NCBI GenBank assembly: GCA_050998805.1
Contig: JBPCPV010000022.1
Location: forward strand, 27,197 to 91,196
Length of the DNA stretch: 64,000 nucleotides
DNA from: JAICKM01 sp050998805
Lineage (GTDB): Bacteria > Chloroflexota > Chloroflexia > QHBQ01 > JAICKM01
Direction of reading: 5' to 3'
Below the pieces are notes generated by a model. That model had not been told where the DNA came from, ran no database searches, and saw nothing but the letters and a program-made list of their open reading frames with translations. The position numbers were made by a program, and so were the translations under genes. Positions 44,541 to 53,146 of the stretch are shown one piece after another. Within the stretch, counting starts at the first letter, position 1. Every line of letters begins with the position of its first letter.

Positions 44541-47090
44541 TCAAACTAAGGTCAGGTGAATGTCCAGGGTGTCGCCCGGTCGGAGCGCGACGGGCGCGGC
44601 GAATGAGATCAGGGCCGTGCCGTTCTCTAGCGTGGCGCTCACGGGCAGGATCACACTGTTGAGGTCCGCGACGACCCCTGCCGCCGCCGCGTTCAGGCGT
44701 AGTTGGTGGAGGTCAAAGCTGCCGGCGGCGACCGTTAGATCGGCGCGCAGCTCGCGTCGGCTGATCTGTTGGGCGAAGCCGCCCCAGGCGGTGCCGGCGC
44801 TGAAGAAACATCGGAAGTCGGCGGCGTGCAGCGCCGGGGCGAAGGCGATCTGCCCTTGCGCTACGTCGCAGTGGAAGCCGCTCAACGCGAGCAGCAGCGC
44901 CCAACTCGACATGGAGCGCGCGTAGTGGTGGCCGCACTCAACCTCGTCCCAGGGATTGCGGCGCAGGCCGTCGTGGCGGGCGCGCACCGCCTCGACAAGC
45001 GCGAGGCCGTCGTCCAGGCGGCCTTCGTAGATTAAGTGCGCGGCGACCTGGTATTCGATGCCGGTCCATACCTCGTCGGAGTAGACGAACGGGAAGCGTG
45101 GACGACCGCCGTTGGGCCAGGTGCAGAGCAGCAGGCCGGCCTCGCCGTTGAGGACGTAGGTGCGCTGGCAGTTGGTATGGTCGCGGAAGTCGCGCTTGAA
45201 GTTGTGGGCGAAAACCGCGCCGATGGCCGAGCGAACGTGCTCCCCCGGCAGGAGGTCGCCGAGGCCGAGGGTGCGGGCTTGCATCTGGCCGAGGAGTTGG
45301 TCCGACAGGCAGCCGTCGCCGTGCTGGTACTTGTGCGCGTCAATGTCCTCGAGCCTCTGCACGAAATACTCGCCGTTCCACATCATCTCGTCGGCGCGGC
45401 GGCTGCCGAGATCGAACGCTTCGTGGGCGCGGCGTGCCAGGTCCGGCTCACCCATCACCCCGGCCAGTTCTTCTACCGCCCGCAGCGCGGCGAGATAGTA
45501 GATCTGCGACAGCGGATTGGGGCCATAGAACTCGATGTCGTAGGTGTTGTGCTGCCGGCCGTCGAGCACATGGTCACGGTCGGTGTCCCAGTGAGTCGCC
45601 GCAAAGGCGATGGCGCGCTTGATGCCGGGCCAGATGCTCTCCAGCCAAGCGCGGTCGCCGCACAACAGCCACTCGCGGTAGGCCCGCAGGATCGATCCCA
45701 TCTGCCCATCGGAGGCAGCTTCCGGCTCTTGGTCGGCCCAGCCCCACACGAAGCGGCTGCCGAAGGTTTTGTGGGTGCGGAAGGACATGTAGCCGCTCTC
45801 CCCAGTTTCCACGGCGAATTCGATGCGGCGCATCTCACGCTCCAGAGAGGGGAACAGGTAGGCGAGCGTCTGTGCGTAGCTCCAAACGTGGGTGCAGCTT
45901 CCTTCGCAGCAGCCCGCCGTGTCGAAGCAGCCCTCGAAGCCGAAGAACCGCCCATCATCCAGCCAAAAGCAGGTCGGGCTGCGTAGCGGCACGATGTTGG
46001 CCGAAACGGCGTCAAGCACTGGCGGCGGCAGAGTGCTCCCGAACAGCAGATCGTGGAAGCGCCGCGTCTCCTCTTCCAGACGCGGCAGATTCTCGACCAG
46101 ATAGCGGGCCACCTCCCACGAGTCGCCGAACTGCTTCGCATAATGATTGCGGACGGGCGGGGCGTCGGGATTGTTGTCCCAACTGTTGGTGCGGTTGGGG
46201 AAATACCAGCTCAAGATGAAGCGATACGCCTTCTCTTCGCCCGCCGCCAGCGTGTCTACCAGGCCCAGGGTGCAGGTGTCGGTCTGACCCATGGGGGAGG
46301 GATCGTCGTAACCGAGGTCGGTCAGCAGGCCGTCGGAGGAAAAGTCGTCCCAGAACTCCTGTAGGAAATCGTACCAAGCGCCGCGCAGCCATGCCGGCTT
46401 GGTGGTCACCTTGCCGTGCGTGGTCGCCAAGCTCAGGTTGCCGTAGCGGAGGCTTTCCGGCTTGTACTGCTCGGAATGCAGATACATACCGCGCAGGGCT
46501 GCTTCTTCGCGGAAATCGTTCCGGTTCAGACCGGTGCCACCGGCAGCGATGTTGCCGAATGGGTCGAAAGCGATGCCGCCGACCGGGTTGATCAACGATC
46601 CGGCTATTGTGAGGGCCGTCGGCGCGGCGCTCGTGTTAGTCACGGTGTAGGTCAGCACGGCGCAAGGCAGGCCGGAGCTGTCGGGGTCCAGCGGCACCAG
46701 CGGGGTGAAGGCATCGAGGCGGACGCGCACCGGCAGGGCGTCATCCGCGAATTCGATGGCGGCGAGCGGGTACTCGCCATAGAATGTGGTTCCGGCCAAG
46801 CGCGGCAAACCCGCCGCCGTCCAGGGGTGGTAGCCGTGCGAGAGGTTGTGCGGCGGCTGGACAGGGCCTTCCAGTACCCGCGCCACGACGGGGTCGTCGC
46901 CGGACTGGGTGCGAATGGCGAAAAAGGTGTTGGGCAGCGAGTTGCCCTTATCGGGGTGGTTGGACAGCTCCCAATCGCGCAGATCGCCGCGTGCGCCGAG
47001 CGATACGTTGCCAGTGCCTATTCCGCCGAGCGGAAAGGCGACTTGGGCATGTTCCGCGCGGAAGGCACGGATGCCGTTGATGGGTCGCAT
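44541..47090 (-). CDS. GH116 family glycoside hydrolase
   Basis: An 849-residue GH116 protein (family of GBA2-type beta-glucosidases, beta-xylosidases and an exo-beta-D-arabinofuranosidase). The opening FPLGGIGTGNVSLGARGDLRD is the N-terminal domain signature. In the catalytic (alpha/alpha)6 domain, NTYDIEF supplies a candidate nucleophile Glu (E520) and SDQLLGQ the candidate acid Asp (D597). The GBA2-type ENG segment before TYD is replaced by DGRQ, so specificity differs from glucosylceramidases. No signal peptide is present. The ATG at 47090 follows GAGGAA. In this operon a beta-D-arabinofuranosidase role is plausible. Confidence 0.85.
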   Translation of the reverse strand: MRPINGIRAFRAEHAQVAFPLGGIGTGNVSLGARGDLRDWELSNHPDKGNSLPNTFFAIRTQSGDDPVVARVLEGPVQPPHNLSHGYHPWTAAGLPRLAGTTFYGEYPLAAIEFADDALPVRVRLDAFTPLVPLDPDSSGLPCAVLTYTVTNTSAAPTALTIAGSLINPVGGIAFDPFGNIAAGGTGLNRNDFREEAALRGMYLHSEQYKPESLRYGNLSLATTHGKVTTKPAWLRGAWYDFLQEFWDDFSSDGLLTDLGYDDPSPMGQTDTCTLGLVDTLAAGEEKAYRFILSWYFPNRTNSWDNNPDAPPVRNHYAKQFGDSWEVARYLVENLPRLEEETRRFHDLLFGSTLPPPVLDAVSANIVPLRSPTCFWLDDGRFFGFEGCFDTAGCCEGSCTHVWSYAQTLAYLFPSLEREMRRIEFAVETGESGYMSFRTHKTFGSRFVWGWADQEPEAASDGQMGSILRAYREWLLCGDRAWLESIWPGIKRAIAFAATHWDTDRDHVLDGRQHNTYDIEFYGPNPLSQIYYLAALRAVEELAGVMGEPDLARRAHEAFDLGSRRADEMMWNGEYFVQRLEDIDAHKYQHGDGCLSDQLLGQMQARTLGLGDLLPGEHVRSAIGAVFAHNFKRDFRDHTNCQRTYVLNGEAGLLLCTWPNGGRPRFPFVYSDEVWTGIEYQVAAHLIYEGRLDDGLALVEAVRARHDGLRRNPWDEVECGHHYARSMSSWALLLALSGFHCDVAQGQIAFAPALHAADFRCFFSAGTAWGGFAQQISRRELRADLTVAAGSFDLHQLRLNAAAAGVVADLNSVILPVSATLENGTALISFAAPVALRPGDTLDIHLTLV

Positions 47091-47122
47091 TTGGCTATTC
47101 CTCGATGAGCGGCAAGTTTGCC

Positions 47123-47746
47123 TCAAACCGACTGTTCAATCTCTGCCGGCGCGCCGGTGACTGTCTGCGATGTCCTGAGCAGATAAAACAATTGAATCAT
47201 CAAATAGAGAATCAGGCTCAGTATTGGGTTCCAGAATGAAACTCCAAGAGCCAAGATGAAAAAGGAGATAGTGCCGAGAATCCTTTTCTTCACGTCCCAT
47301 ATCAGACGGGGATCAAGATCAGCGTCCACCAAGCGGCGATTATGTGTTGCGTATGACCATTGAACATAGAACGCGACCCCTATTGCGATTAGGTTGACCC
47401 CGTAAATTATGACCGAGAACTGATTTAGCGCACGCTCGGTCAGTAGAGATGCCGAGAAAGGAACGAGAGCGACGAACATTAGAAGCAGGATATTGATCCA
47501 GAGATGCATCCGAGTCGTGCGTTTAATGAAGTGAAACTCGGCGTAATGACCGGTCCAATAGAGACCCAAAATGATGAAGCTCAATACATAGGGAAAGAGC
47601 TTTGTCAGCAACGGTGAAAGCTGCTGCCAAAAGTCCTTTCCGTTTGGCTGTATCCCTTTCAGATCAAGCACCAGCAGTGTCATGGCAAATGCGAAGATAC
47701 CATCAGCAAGCGCCCGCACTCGGTCGGTGCTCAAACCACTAGTCAT
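47123..47746 (-). CDS. TMEM175-family (DUF1211) potassium channel-like protein
   Basis: A 207-residue six-helix membrane protein. RVRALADGIFAFAMTLLVLDL at residues 8-28 is the TMEM175/DUF1211 filter-helix signature (usually RxxxFSDGVFAI), with Ala replacing Phe-Ser. Bacterial TMEM175 channels are tetrameric and conduct K+. The ATG at 47746 lies 4 bases after the GH172 stop but has only a weak ribosome-binding site. Its codon use is noticeably AT-richer than neighbours, suggesting a late insertion into the operon. Confidence 0.8.
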   Translation of the reverse strand: MTSGLSTDRVRALADGIFAFAMTLLVLDLKGIQPNGKDFWQQLSPLLTKLFPYVLSFIILGLYWTGHYAEFHFIKRTTRMHLWINILLLMFVALVPFSASLLTERALNQFSVIIYGVNLIAIGVAFYVQWSYATHNRRLVDADLDPRLIWDVKKRILGTISFFILALGVSFWNPILSLILYLMIQLFYLLRTSQTVTGAPAEIEQSV

Positions 47747-47750
47747 TGGC

Positions 47751-48821
47751 TTACCATTCGGCCGGGTCGTCGGGCCGCGGCAGCCGCTGCTCCAGAGGCA
47801 GCAAGTCGAAGGGCAGGTGCGGCTCGGTTTGATACCAGTAGGCCGTGCTGGAAATGTCATCGGAACGGTGATTATTATGGCCGTGCTCGATGCTGACGCG
47901 GATCGACTCGCGGAAGCAGACCGGATCCTCGATGTGGAAACGGTAGAGCGAGATCTTGCCCGACCAGTTGGGGCCTCCCGCCATAGTAATGCCGTGATAG
48001 GGTGCCGAATATTCCTGGTTGGGACACCAGGCGGTATTGAAGTAGTCCTCCGTGCCGGTGCCGTGGAGGCTCGGCGGGAACGGCTCGCTGTCCACGAAGA
48101 TCATGTCGTCGCCCTCGCCGTACCAGTTCCACTGTTCGGTCAGGCGCAGGTTGTGGATGTTCATGTTGCAGCCGATGTAGTGGCCGCGCCCGCGCGCCTC
48201 GAGGATGACGTAGTTACCGTCGCCGGTCTTGTTATACCCCTGTAGGAGAAACTCTTCGTTGCTCATGCCCTCTTCCGAAACTCCGGGGGCGGGGTTCTGC
48301 CGCCGCCACTGTGCGTGAAAGTAGCCCAGGCCGACGGGCAGCGAGTCGTATTGATGGTAGTCAACATAGTAGTAGAACAGCACTTCGGTAGCGCACTCGC
48401 TCTTGGCTGTGATGCGCGCTGAGCGGGCGAAGGGCATCGGGAACCAGCAGTTGAAGCCTTTGCCATCCTGCGGACTCATTTGTAGGGGCAGGGAGGTGAA
48501 GTTGCGGGTCTGGGCGTGGCCGACGCCGAAAAAATCGCCCAGAGGCACCTTGATGCTGGGCAACTCCTCGTCGTCCCACCAGGCTTCCAGCACGATCTTA
48601 CGCAAGTAATCAGGCTCGTCGCAGGCAATGGTTATCCAGATATGCCTGACGCAGCCTGCGCCTTTGATGTAGGCCAGTAGCGCCGTCTCGCCGGGCTGGA
48701 TGTGCAGGCGGTCGTCGTTGCCGCCGCTGCGGTCCCAGCTTGAGGCCCGCCGCGAAGTGGCATCACGCAACAAGGGTAAACCGGCGAGAGGGCTGCCGGA
48801 GATTGCGTTCAACACGTCCAC
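47751..48821 (-). CDS. GH172 (DUF2961) furanosidase, copy 2
   Basis: A 356-residue DUF2961 protein, divergent from copy 1 but with the same plan: VRHIWITIAC, VPLGDFFGVG, WYGEGDDMIFVD (E236) and GTGTEDYFNT (E258). Two GH172 enzymes may split alpha-D-Araf linkages of different position or anomer context. No signal peptide. The gene follows the DUF6259 gene by 34 bases. Confidence 0.85.
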   Translation of the reverse strand: MDVLNAISGSPLAGLPLLRDATSRRASSWDRSGGNDDRLHIQPGETALLAYIKGAGCVRHIWITIACDEPDYLRKIVLEAWWDDEELPSIKVPLGDFFGVGHAQTRNFTSLPLQMSPQDGKGFNCWFPMPFARSARITAKSECATEVLFYYYVDYHQYDSLPVGLGYFHAQWRRQNPAPGVSEEGMSNEEFLLQGYNKTGDGNYVILEARGRGHYIGCNMNIHNLRLTEQWNWYGEGDDMIFVDSEPFPPSLHGTGTEDYFNTAWCPNQEYSAPYHGITMAGGPNWSGKISLYRFHIEDPVCFRESIRVSIEHGHNNHRSDDISSTAYWYQTEPHLPFDLLPLEQRLPRPDDPAEW

Positions 48822-48855
48822 TAGAGTGGTCTCCCCTTCCTAGATCTTGATTTCC

Positions 48856-50967
48856 TTACTGCTCGACGACGAGAATCCGCCGGGGCGGAAGGCATAGGCT
48901 CTTGCCGGCGACGGCGGCGTGCTGCTCGGTGGGCAGCAGGTTGGCGACAAGCCAGATTGTCTTGCCGTCGAGCTGCCAAGCGGAAGCCAGGGCACCGGGT
49001 ACGCTCATCGTGCCCTGGTCGCCATAGATCTTGTCGCCCAGCCCGACGTTGAAGGTGTGGTAATTCAGGGCGACCGGCTCGGCCTCGACCGCGGGTGCGG
49101 GCAACATGCGGCCATAGGCCAGGAAGTGGTTGGCGGGTCCGGTCCGTGTGCGGGCGACCTCGCCCACAAAGGCGGCTTTTTGGGGGTCAATGACGTGATG
49201 GCGCTCCTCGAAGCGGTAATAATGCTCGGCAACCACGTCGGCTTTGCCGTCGAGATCCTCCAGGGCGCTAAACTCATAATTTAGCTCGAACAACCCGCCG
49301 TTGAGCAGCACCTGCGCCGCGGTCCAGTAAAAGAGGTCGCCGGCTTGGGGCGACAGCTTGGCCCACCCGTCCAGTCGCAGTGGGGCGCGCTCACCGAAGA
49401 CGTAGGTGAAGAGGGGAATCTTCTCGGCCCGCCCGTCGAGCAGCCAATCGCGGAAGTTGTTGACCTCGAAGGGGGCGTATGGCCCGGCCTCGGCGCGCGC
49501 CTGGTAGTAGTCGAAGATGTTTAGGAAGATCTCGCTGATCACCTCGGTGCCCGCCGGGATATAGGCGCTGCCGGCCTGCGCCGTCGCCGCGCTGGTGTCG
49601 CGGTACATCGTGGTGAAGGCATCGGCGATTTCGTTGCCCGCGCCTGGCGCGTGCTCGTGGTTGCCGGCCAGGCATTGCAGCAGGAGGTTGCTGACCGAGA
49701 TGTCGTAATAAAGCGCCTGCGCGCCGTACTCTTCGACGAGGTGTGCATCGCGCTCGACGTGGAAATCGTGCCAGTATTTCGTCCCGGCGCACATGAAGGG
49801 GAAGCCCACCAGGCCGGGATCGACAAGGCCCATTTCGGCATCGTTCTGGACCATGCGAGACTCCATAACCGGATCGGGGAAGTCGGTCGAGTAGTTGGAG
49901 AGCAGGTCGAACTCGAAGGGTGCCCAATAATCGCTGTTGCTTTTTATGGCGGCGAGGTTCGCGGGGTCGAAGGCGGCTGGGAACCAGTCGGCGCGGCCGC
50001 GCGGGAGGTTGTTATGGTAGTCCTGTTGTGCGGCGACCCAGTTGGGGCCGAGGATGTGGAAGACCGGCGTGCCGGCGATGCGGTGGATCTCGTTGAGCCA
50101 GGCGGAGCGATCATGGCGAGCGTTGATGCCGAAGGTGCAGACGCCGACCTGCTCGCGCAGCCAACGGCTCTGGGGGCGGGGCTGCGCCCACGACTGGTTG
50201 AGCGCCCAGAGGCGGTAGCGGTCGGCGGCCTCGTACCATGTGCCTTCGATGAGGGGCGCGAGCACGACGGGGTAGGGGGGGTTGAGCGAGCGGCCCGGCG
50301 CGAGGACGGACGCCTTATGCATGACGCTACAAGCCAGCGCCTCGCCGTCTTTATAGAAGTTGTACCACTTGAGGGCTTTGCCGCCGTCCTCGGTGCCGAC
50401 GAAGAAGCCCCCTTTGTTGCGGGCGTAGTAGGCAAGGAACTGCATGGTCGAGCCTGCGAAGCCTTCGGGATAGGGCGAGAAGCGTAGGCGGCGGCGATTT
50501 TCGGGGTCCGGCTCGAAGAGGTCGAGCGGATCGTGGAAGAGGACGCCAGTGGCATGCGTGTGCGCCAGTTCGTCCTGGCCGTGACCGCCGAGGCGACCGA
50601 TACCGCCGATGATGGGGTATTCGAGGCGGTCTATTGTGGCTTGCCCGGCGTTGGCGGCGGCGGCAGTGAACAGAATGTCGTTGCCGCGCGTAACCACATC
50701 GGCGCTGACGGTTATGGCGTGCTCGGCCTGCCAAAGCAGCCGTAGTCCGTTTGCCAGGGGCATGCACTTGAAGTCGGTGAAGCCCTCGACTACGCCGAGC
50801 TTCGCCAGTTCGAGGCGGAAGGGCGATATATGTAGCCCCGCGGGGCTACATATATCGGGGGCAGCGATCAGGTCGAGGTCGCGGGCGAGGTTACGCACGC
50901 GGAGCAGCCGCCCGCTCGCGTCATCGATCTCTACACTCAAGGCGCGGCTCGCCAGGGTAAAGCTCAT
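48856..50967 (-). CDS. DUF6259-type putative glycoside hydrolase
   Basis: A 703-residue cytoplasmic protein. The start (MSFTLASRALSVEIDDASG..LLRVRN) and the central stretch GVCTFGINARHDRS..FHILGPNW resemble DUF6259 proteins, which have a beta-sandwich followed by a TIM-barrel-like domain and are presumed glycosidases; no activity is known to me. I start at the ATG at 50967 after GGAGAACCAA. A 34-base perfect palindrome lies within its 5' region and is translated in frame. The gene overlaps the preceding exported protein gene by 4 bases. Confidence 0.7.
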   Translation of the reverse strand: MSFTLASRALSVEIDDASGRLLRVRNLARDLDLIAAPDICSPAGLHISPFRLELAKLGVVEGFTDFKCMPLANGLRLLWQAEHAITVSADVVTRGNDILFTAAAANAGQATIDRLEYPIIGGIGRLGGHGQDELAHTHATGVLFHDPLDLFEPDPENRRRLRFSPYPEGFAGSTMQFLAYYARNKGGFFVGTEDGGKALKWYNFYKDGEALACSVMHKASVLAPGRSLNPPYPVVLAPLIEGTWYEAADRYRLWALNQSWAQPRPQSRWLREQVGVCTFGINARHDRSAWLNEIHRIAGTPVFHILGPNWVAAQQDYHNNLPRGRADWFPAAFDPANLAAIKSNSDYWAPFEFDLLSNYSTDFPDPVMESRMVQNDAEMGLVDPGLVGFPFMCAGTKYWHDFHVERDAHLVEEYGAQALYYDISVSNLLLQCLAGNHEHAPGAGNEIADAFTTMYRDTSAATAQAGSAYIPAGTEVISEIFLNIFDYYQARAEAGPYAPFEVNNFRDWLLDGRAEKIPLFTYVFGERAPLRLDGWAKLSPQAGDLFYWTAAQVLLNGGLFELNYEFSALEDLDGKADVVAEHYYRFEERHHVIDPQKAAFVGEVARTRTGPANHFLAYGRMLPAPAVEAEPVALNYHTFNVGLGDKIYGDQGTMSVPGALASAWQLDGKTIWLVANLLPTEQHAAVAGKSLCLPPRRILVVEQ
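50824..50857. repeat. 34-base perfect palindrome inside the DUF6259 gene
   Basis: CGATATATGTAGCCCCG is followed directly by its exact reverse complement. It is translated in frame (DICSPAGLHIS). The AT-rich ends are unlike surrounding codons, so it looks like an inserted element. Confidence 0.85.
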
Positions 50968-52247
50968 TTGGTTCTCCGGCGGCGATAGGACAGCCAGAGC
51001 AGCCCGCCCAGGAGAGGCGCGAAACTGATTCCGAGGAGGACATTGCCCATGCCGGTGTTGACCGCGCGGATCTCGCGGCTGCTGCCGGGGACACCGGGCG
51101 CGGAGATCGTCATCGAGCCGGTTTGGGGCGTGACCATGAATGCCTTGAAGGTGGCGACGCCCTCGCCCGCGCTCTTGTCGTAAGGCAGTATGTCGTATCC
51201 CAGCGCCGAGCCGGAAGTCTGCTTGGCATAGTATGTCACCTGGTCTATCGTCCGCGTCGTGCCGCCCACCCGCAGCGACAGCTTCGTGCCGCCGAATGTG
51301 CCGCTTGGTATCCAAGACCAGATGCTGCGGCGGTCCTGGACCGAACGATCTTGGGGGTTCATCATCTTGGCGGCGTAGTAGTTGTCATATTCGCGCTCGG
51401 CGGCGGGCTGCACGTAGAGCGCCTTTTCGCCGCTGACGAAGATGGTGTCGTCGGGGTTGGTGCTGGTATCGGGGAGGGTCCACTTGCTGGCGGCGATGAC
51501 CTTATAGGCGATGCCCTCGCGGCGGGGTGCGAAGGCCACGATGGTGCGGTCGCTGCCCGCCACGATCTTGCCGTCTTCGCCGCGCAACTGCATCTGATAG
51601 GTGCCCGCGGGCAGGCTGAACGGTATGCCCTGGGCCGGCTCGATGATCGTCACGGTCGGCTGGGTGGGCGTGTCCGGCTGCTTGGGTATCGGCAGATCCT
51701 TCGTGGATTGGCCCTTGGCTTGGAGCGCCGCCGACTTCTGGCCGTAGTCCAGGAGCCGGCTCTGGAAATCGTTCCACTGCGCGGTATAGACTCTCTGCGC
51801 GGTCTGGTAATCGTTGAGGGACTTCTGGTAGCCGGCGTAAGCCTTCGTCGCGGCGTCGCCCAGCAGCAGGGTCGTCTGGGCGCTGGTGTAGCCGCCGTCC
51901 TGGCGCAGGCTATAGGTGGTGGGCGTGAAACGGCGGTCGCCGATTTCCAGCGTGCCGGTGATCGGCTCGTTGAGCGACTGCCAATCAGCCTTATACTCGT
52001 GGGTGATGGCCCACCAGTAGACGAGCGTCATTTTCGGCGTCAGGACATGCCGCACGTCGGCGGGCACGTAGATCGTGTGCTCGCCCGCGGGATAGAACTG
52101 GCCGCTGTAGCCCTGGCCGTCGAAGATCTCGCCGTTGTAGACCGCCTGCTTTTCCTTCTGGGGCACGCTTTGCGCCATAGACGGCGCGGCGGTCGTCAGC
52201 AGCAGCAAGATGCCGAGCAGCGACCCGGTTGTTCTTACTCGCGCCAT
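50964..52247 (-). CDS. Secreted/membrane-anchored protein of unknown function
   Basis: A 427-residue protein with a signal peptide (1-26, ending SMAQS), a mostly beta extracytoplasmic region with a short helical section near 150-190, and a C-terminal membrane helix (about 400-420) with a basic RRRRTK stop-transfer. AAAGGAGTCC precedes the ATG. It follows the ABC-2 permease gene with a 13-base overlap, so it is probably an accessory part of that exporter. No family is recognised. Confidence 0.7.
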   Translation of the reverse strand: MARVRTTGSLLGILLLLTTAAPSMAQSVPQKEKQAVYNGEIFDGQGYSGQFYPAGEHTIYVPADVRHVLTPKMTLVYWWAITHEYKADWQSLNEPITGTLEIGDRRFTPTTYSLRQDGGYTSAQTTLLLGDAATKAYAGYQKSLNDYQTAQRVYTAQWNDFQSRLLDYGQKSAALQAKGQSTKDLPIPKQPDTPTQPTVTIIEPAQGIPFSLPAGTYQMQLRGEDGKIVAGSDRTIVAFAPRREGIAYKVIAASKWTLPDTSTNPDDTIFVSGEKALYVQPAAEREYDNYYAAKMMNPQDRSVQDRRSIWSWIPSGTFGGTKLSLRVGGTTRTIDQVTYYAKQTSGSALGYDILPYDKSAGEGVATFKAFMVTPQTGSMTISAPGVPGSSREIRAVNTGMGNVLLGISFAPLLGGLLWLSYRRRRTK

Positions 52248-53128
52248 CGCTGGACTCCTTTCGCGCGAAGGGCGGCGACCGCGAGGGCGGTCAGAACCGC
52301 GGCATAGAGCAGCGCAACCCCCAGGTCGAGCGCGACCGCGGCGGCGTCGCCCAGGCTCAGACCGTCCATCGCCCGCCAAATGTAGCCGAACGGGGAGAGC
52401 CAGCTAACAAACCCCGCGAGCGCCGAGAGCAACCCCGCCGCCGAGCCGAGCAAACTGTCGCCAGGCTGTGTTGCGGCGAAGCCGTTTCCGGCGTCTATGG
52501 CGAAAAAGAGCAATATCGCCAGCAAGGTGAGTGCGAGCGCGGGGCGGACACGTCCAACAAGCGCAGCCAGGAGCAGGCCAAGCGCGACCATCGAAGCCGC
52601 GGGCAGGATCGACGCTGCTAGTATGACCAGGGTTCCGGCGTCCAACGGCATCCCGCTCAGGAGCGAGGCCAGGGCCAGGAAGACGGCGAGCGAGGCTATC
52701 GCCAAGATGTAGACGAAGAGCGCGCCGAGCAGTTTGCCGCCGACAAAGGTCGGCGCGTCCACGGGGCCATAGAAGAGGACTTCGAGAGTGCCGCGCTCGC
52801 GTTCGCCCGCAAGTCCGGCGGCGGCTAAGAGGCCGAGGTAGGCGGTGAGGGCAAGCACGGCGAACACGAGGGGCGCTTTCAGGGGCGAGGCGAGGACGAG
52901 AGTGCCGTTGTCGTTCACGTAATCGAGGTAGCTCTTGACCACCACGGCGGCCACGAGGCAACTCAGCGTGACCATGAGGTAAAGGGTGGGGCTGACGAGC
53001 GCTGCGAGCAGGTCGCGGCGGGCGAGGCGCAGCATCGAGGCAAGGCGCAGGCCCCAGCCAATGCCGCCGGCCGCTGCGACCCGCTCCGGCTCTTGGATGT
53101 GAGACTTTGCTCCCATCGAAACTTCCAT
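52235..53128 (-). CDS. ABC-2 type exporter permease
   Basis: A 297-residue protein with six membrane helices. The first helix (LVSPTLYLMVTLSCLVAAV), AGERERGTLEVLFYGPV, and the segment FVGGKLLGAL are typical of ABC-2/GldF-type permeases. It pairs with the ATPase gene 18 bases upstream to form an exporter; cargo is unknown. It is not an importer permease and so is distinct from the sugar transporter in the same operon. Confidence 0.85.
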   Translation of the reverse strand: MEVSMGAKSHIQEPERVAAAGGIGWGLRLASMLRLARRDLLAALVSPTLYLMVTLSCLVAAVVVKSYLDYVNDNGTLVLASPLKAPLVFAVLALTAYLGLLAAAGLAGERERGTLEVLFYGPVDAPTFVGGKLLGALFVYILAIASLAVFLALASLLSGMPLDAGTLVILAASILPAASMVALGLLLAALVGRVRPALALTLLAILLFFAIDAGNGFAATQPGDSLLGSAAGLLSALAGFVSWLSPFGYIWRAMDGLSLGDAAAVALDLGVALLYAAVLTALAVAALRAKGVQRWRE

Positions 53129-53146
53129 CGTAGAAGACCTATCCGG

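Noticed and set aside
45036..45986. A 316-codon plus-strand frame inside the GH116 gene
   Set aside because: Low-complexity Val/Ala/Glu composition and no motif; GH116 signatures lie on the other strand.
50968..51315. N-terminal extension of the DUF6259 protein to 51315
   Set aside because: It overlaps the upstream secreted-protein gene by about 350 bases and is Arg/His-rich; the ATG at 50967 has a proper ribosome-binding site.
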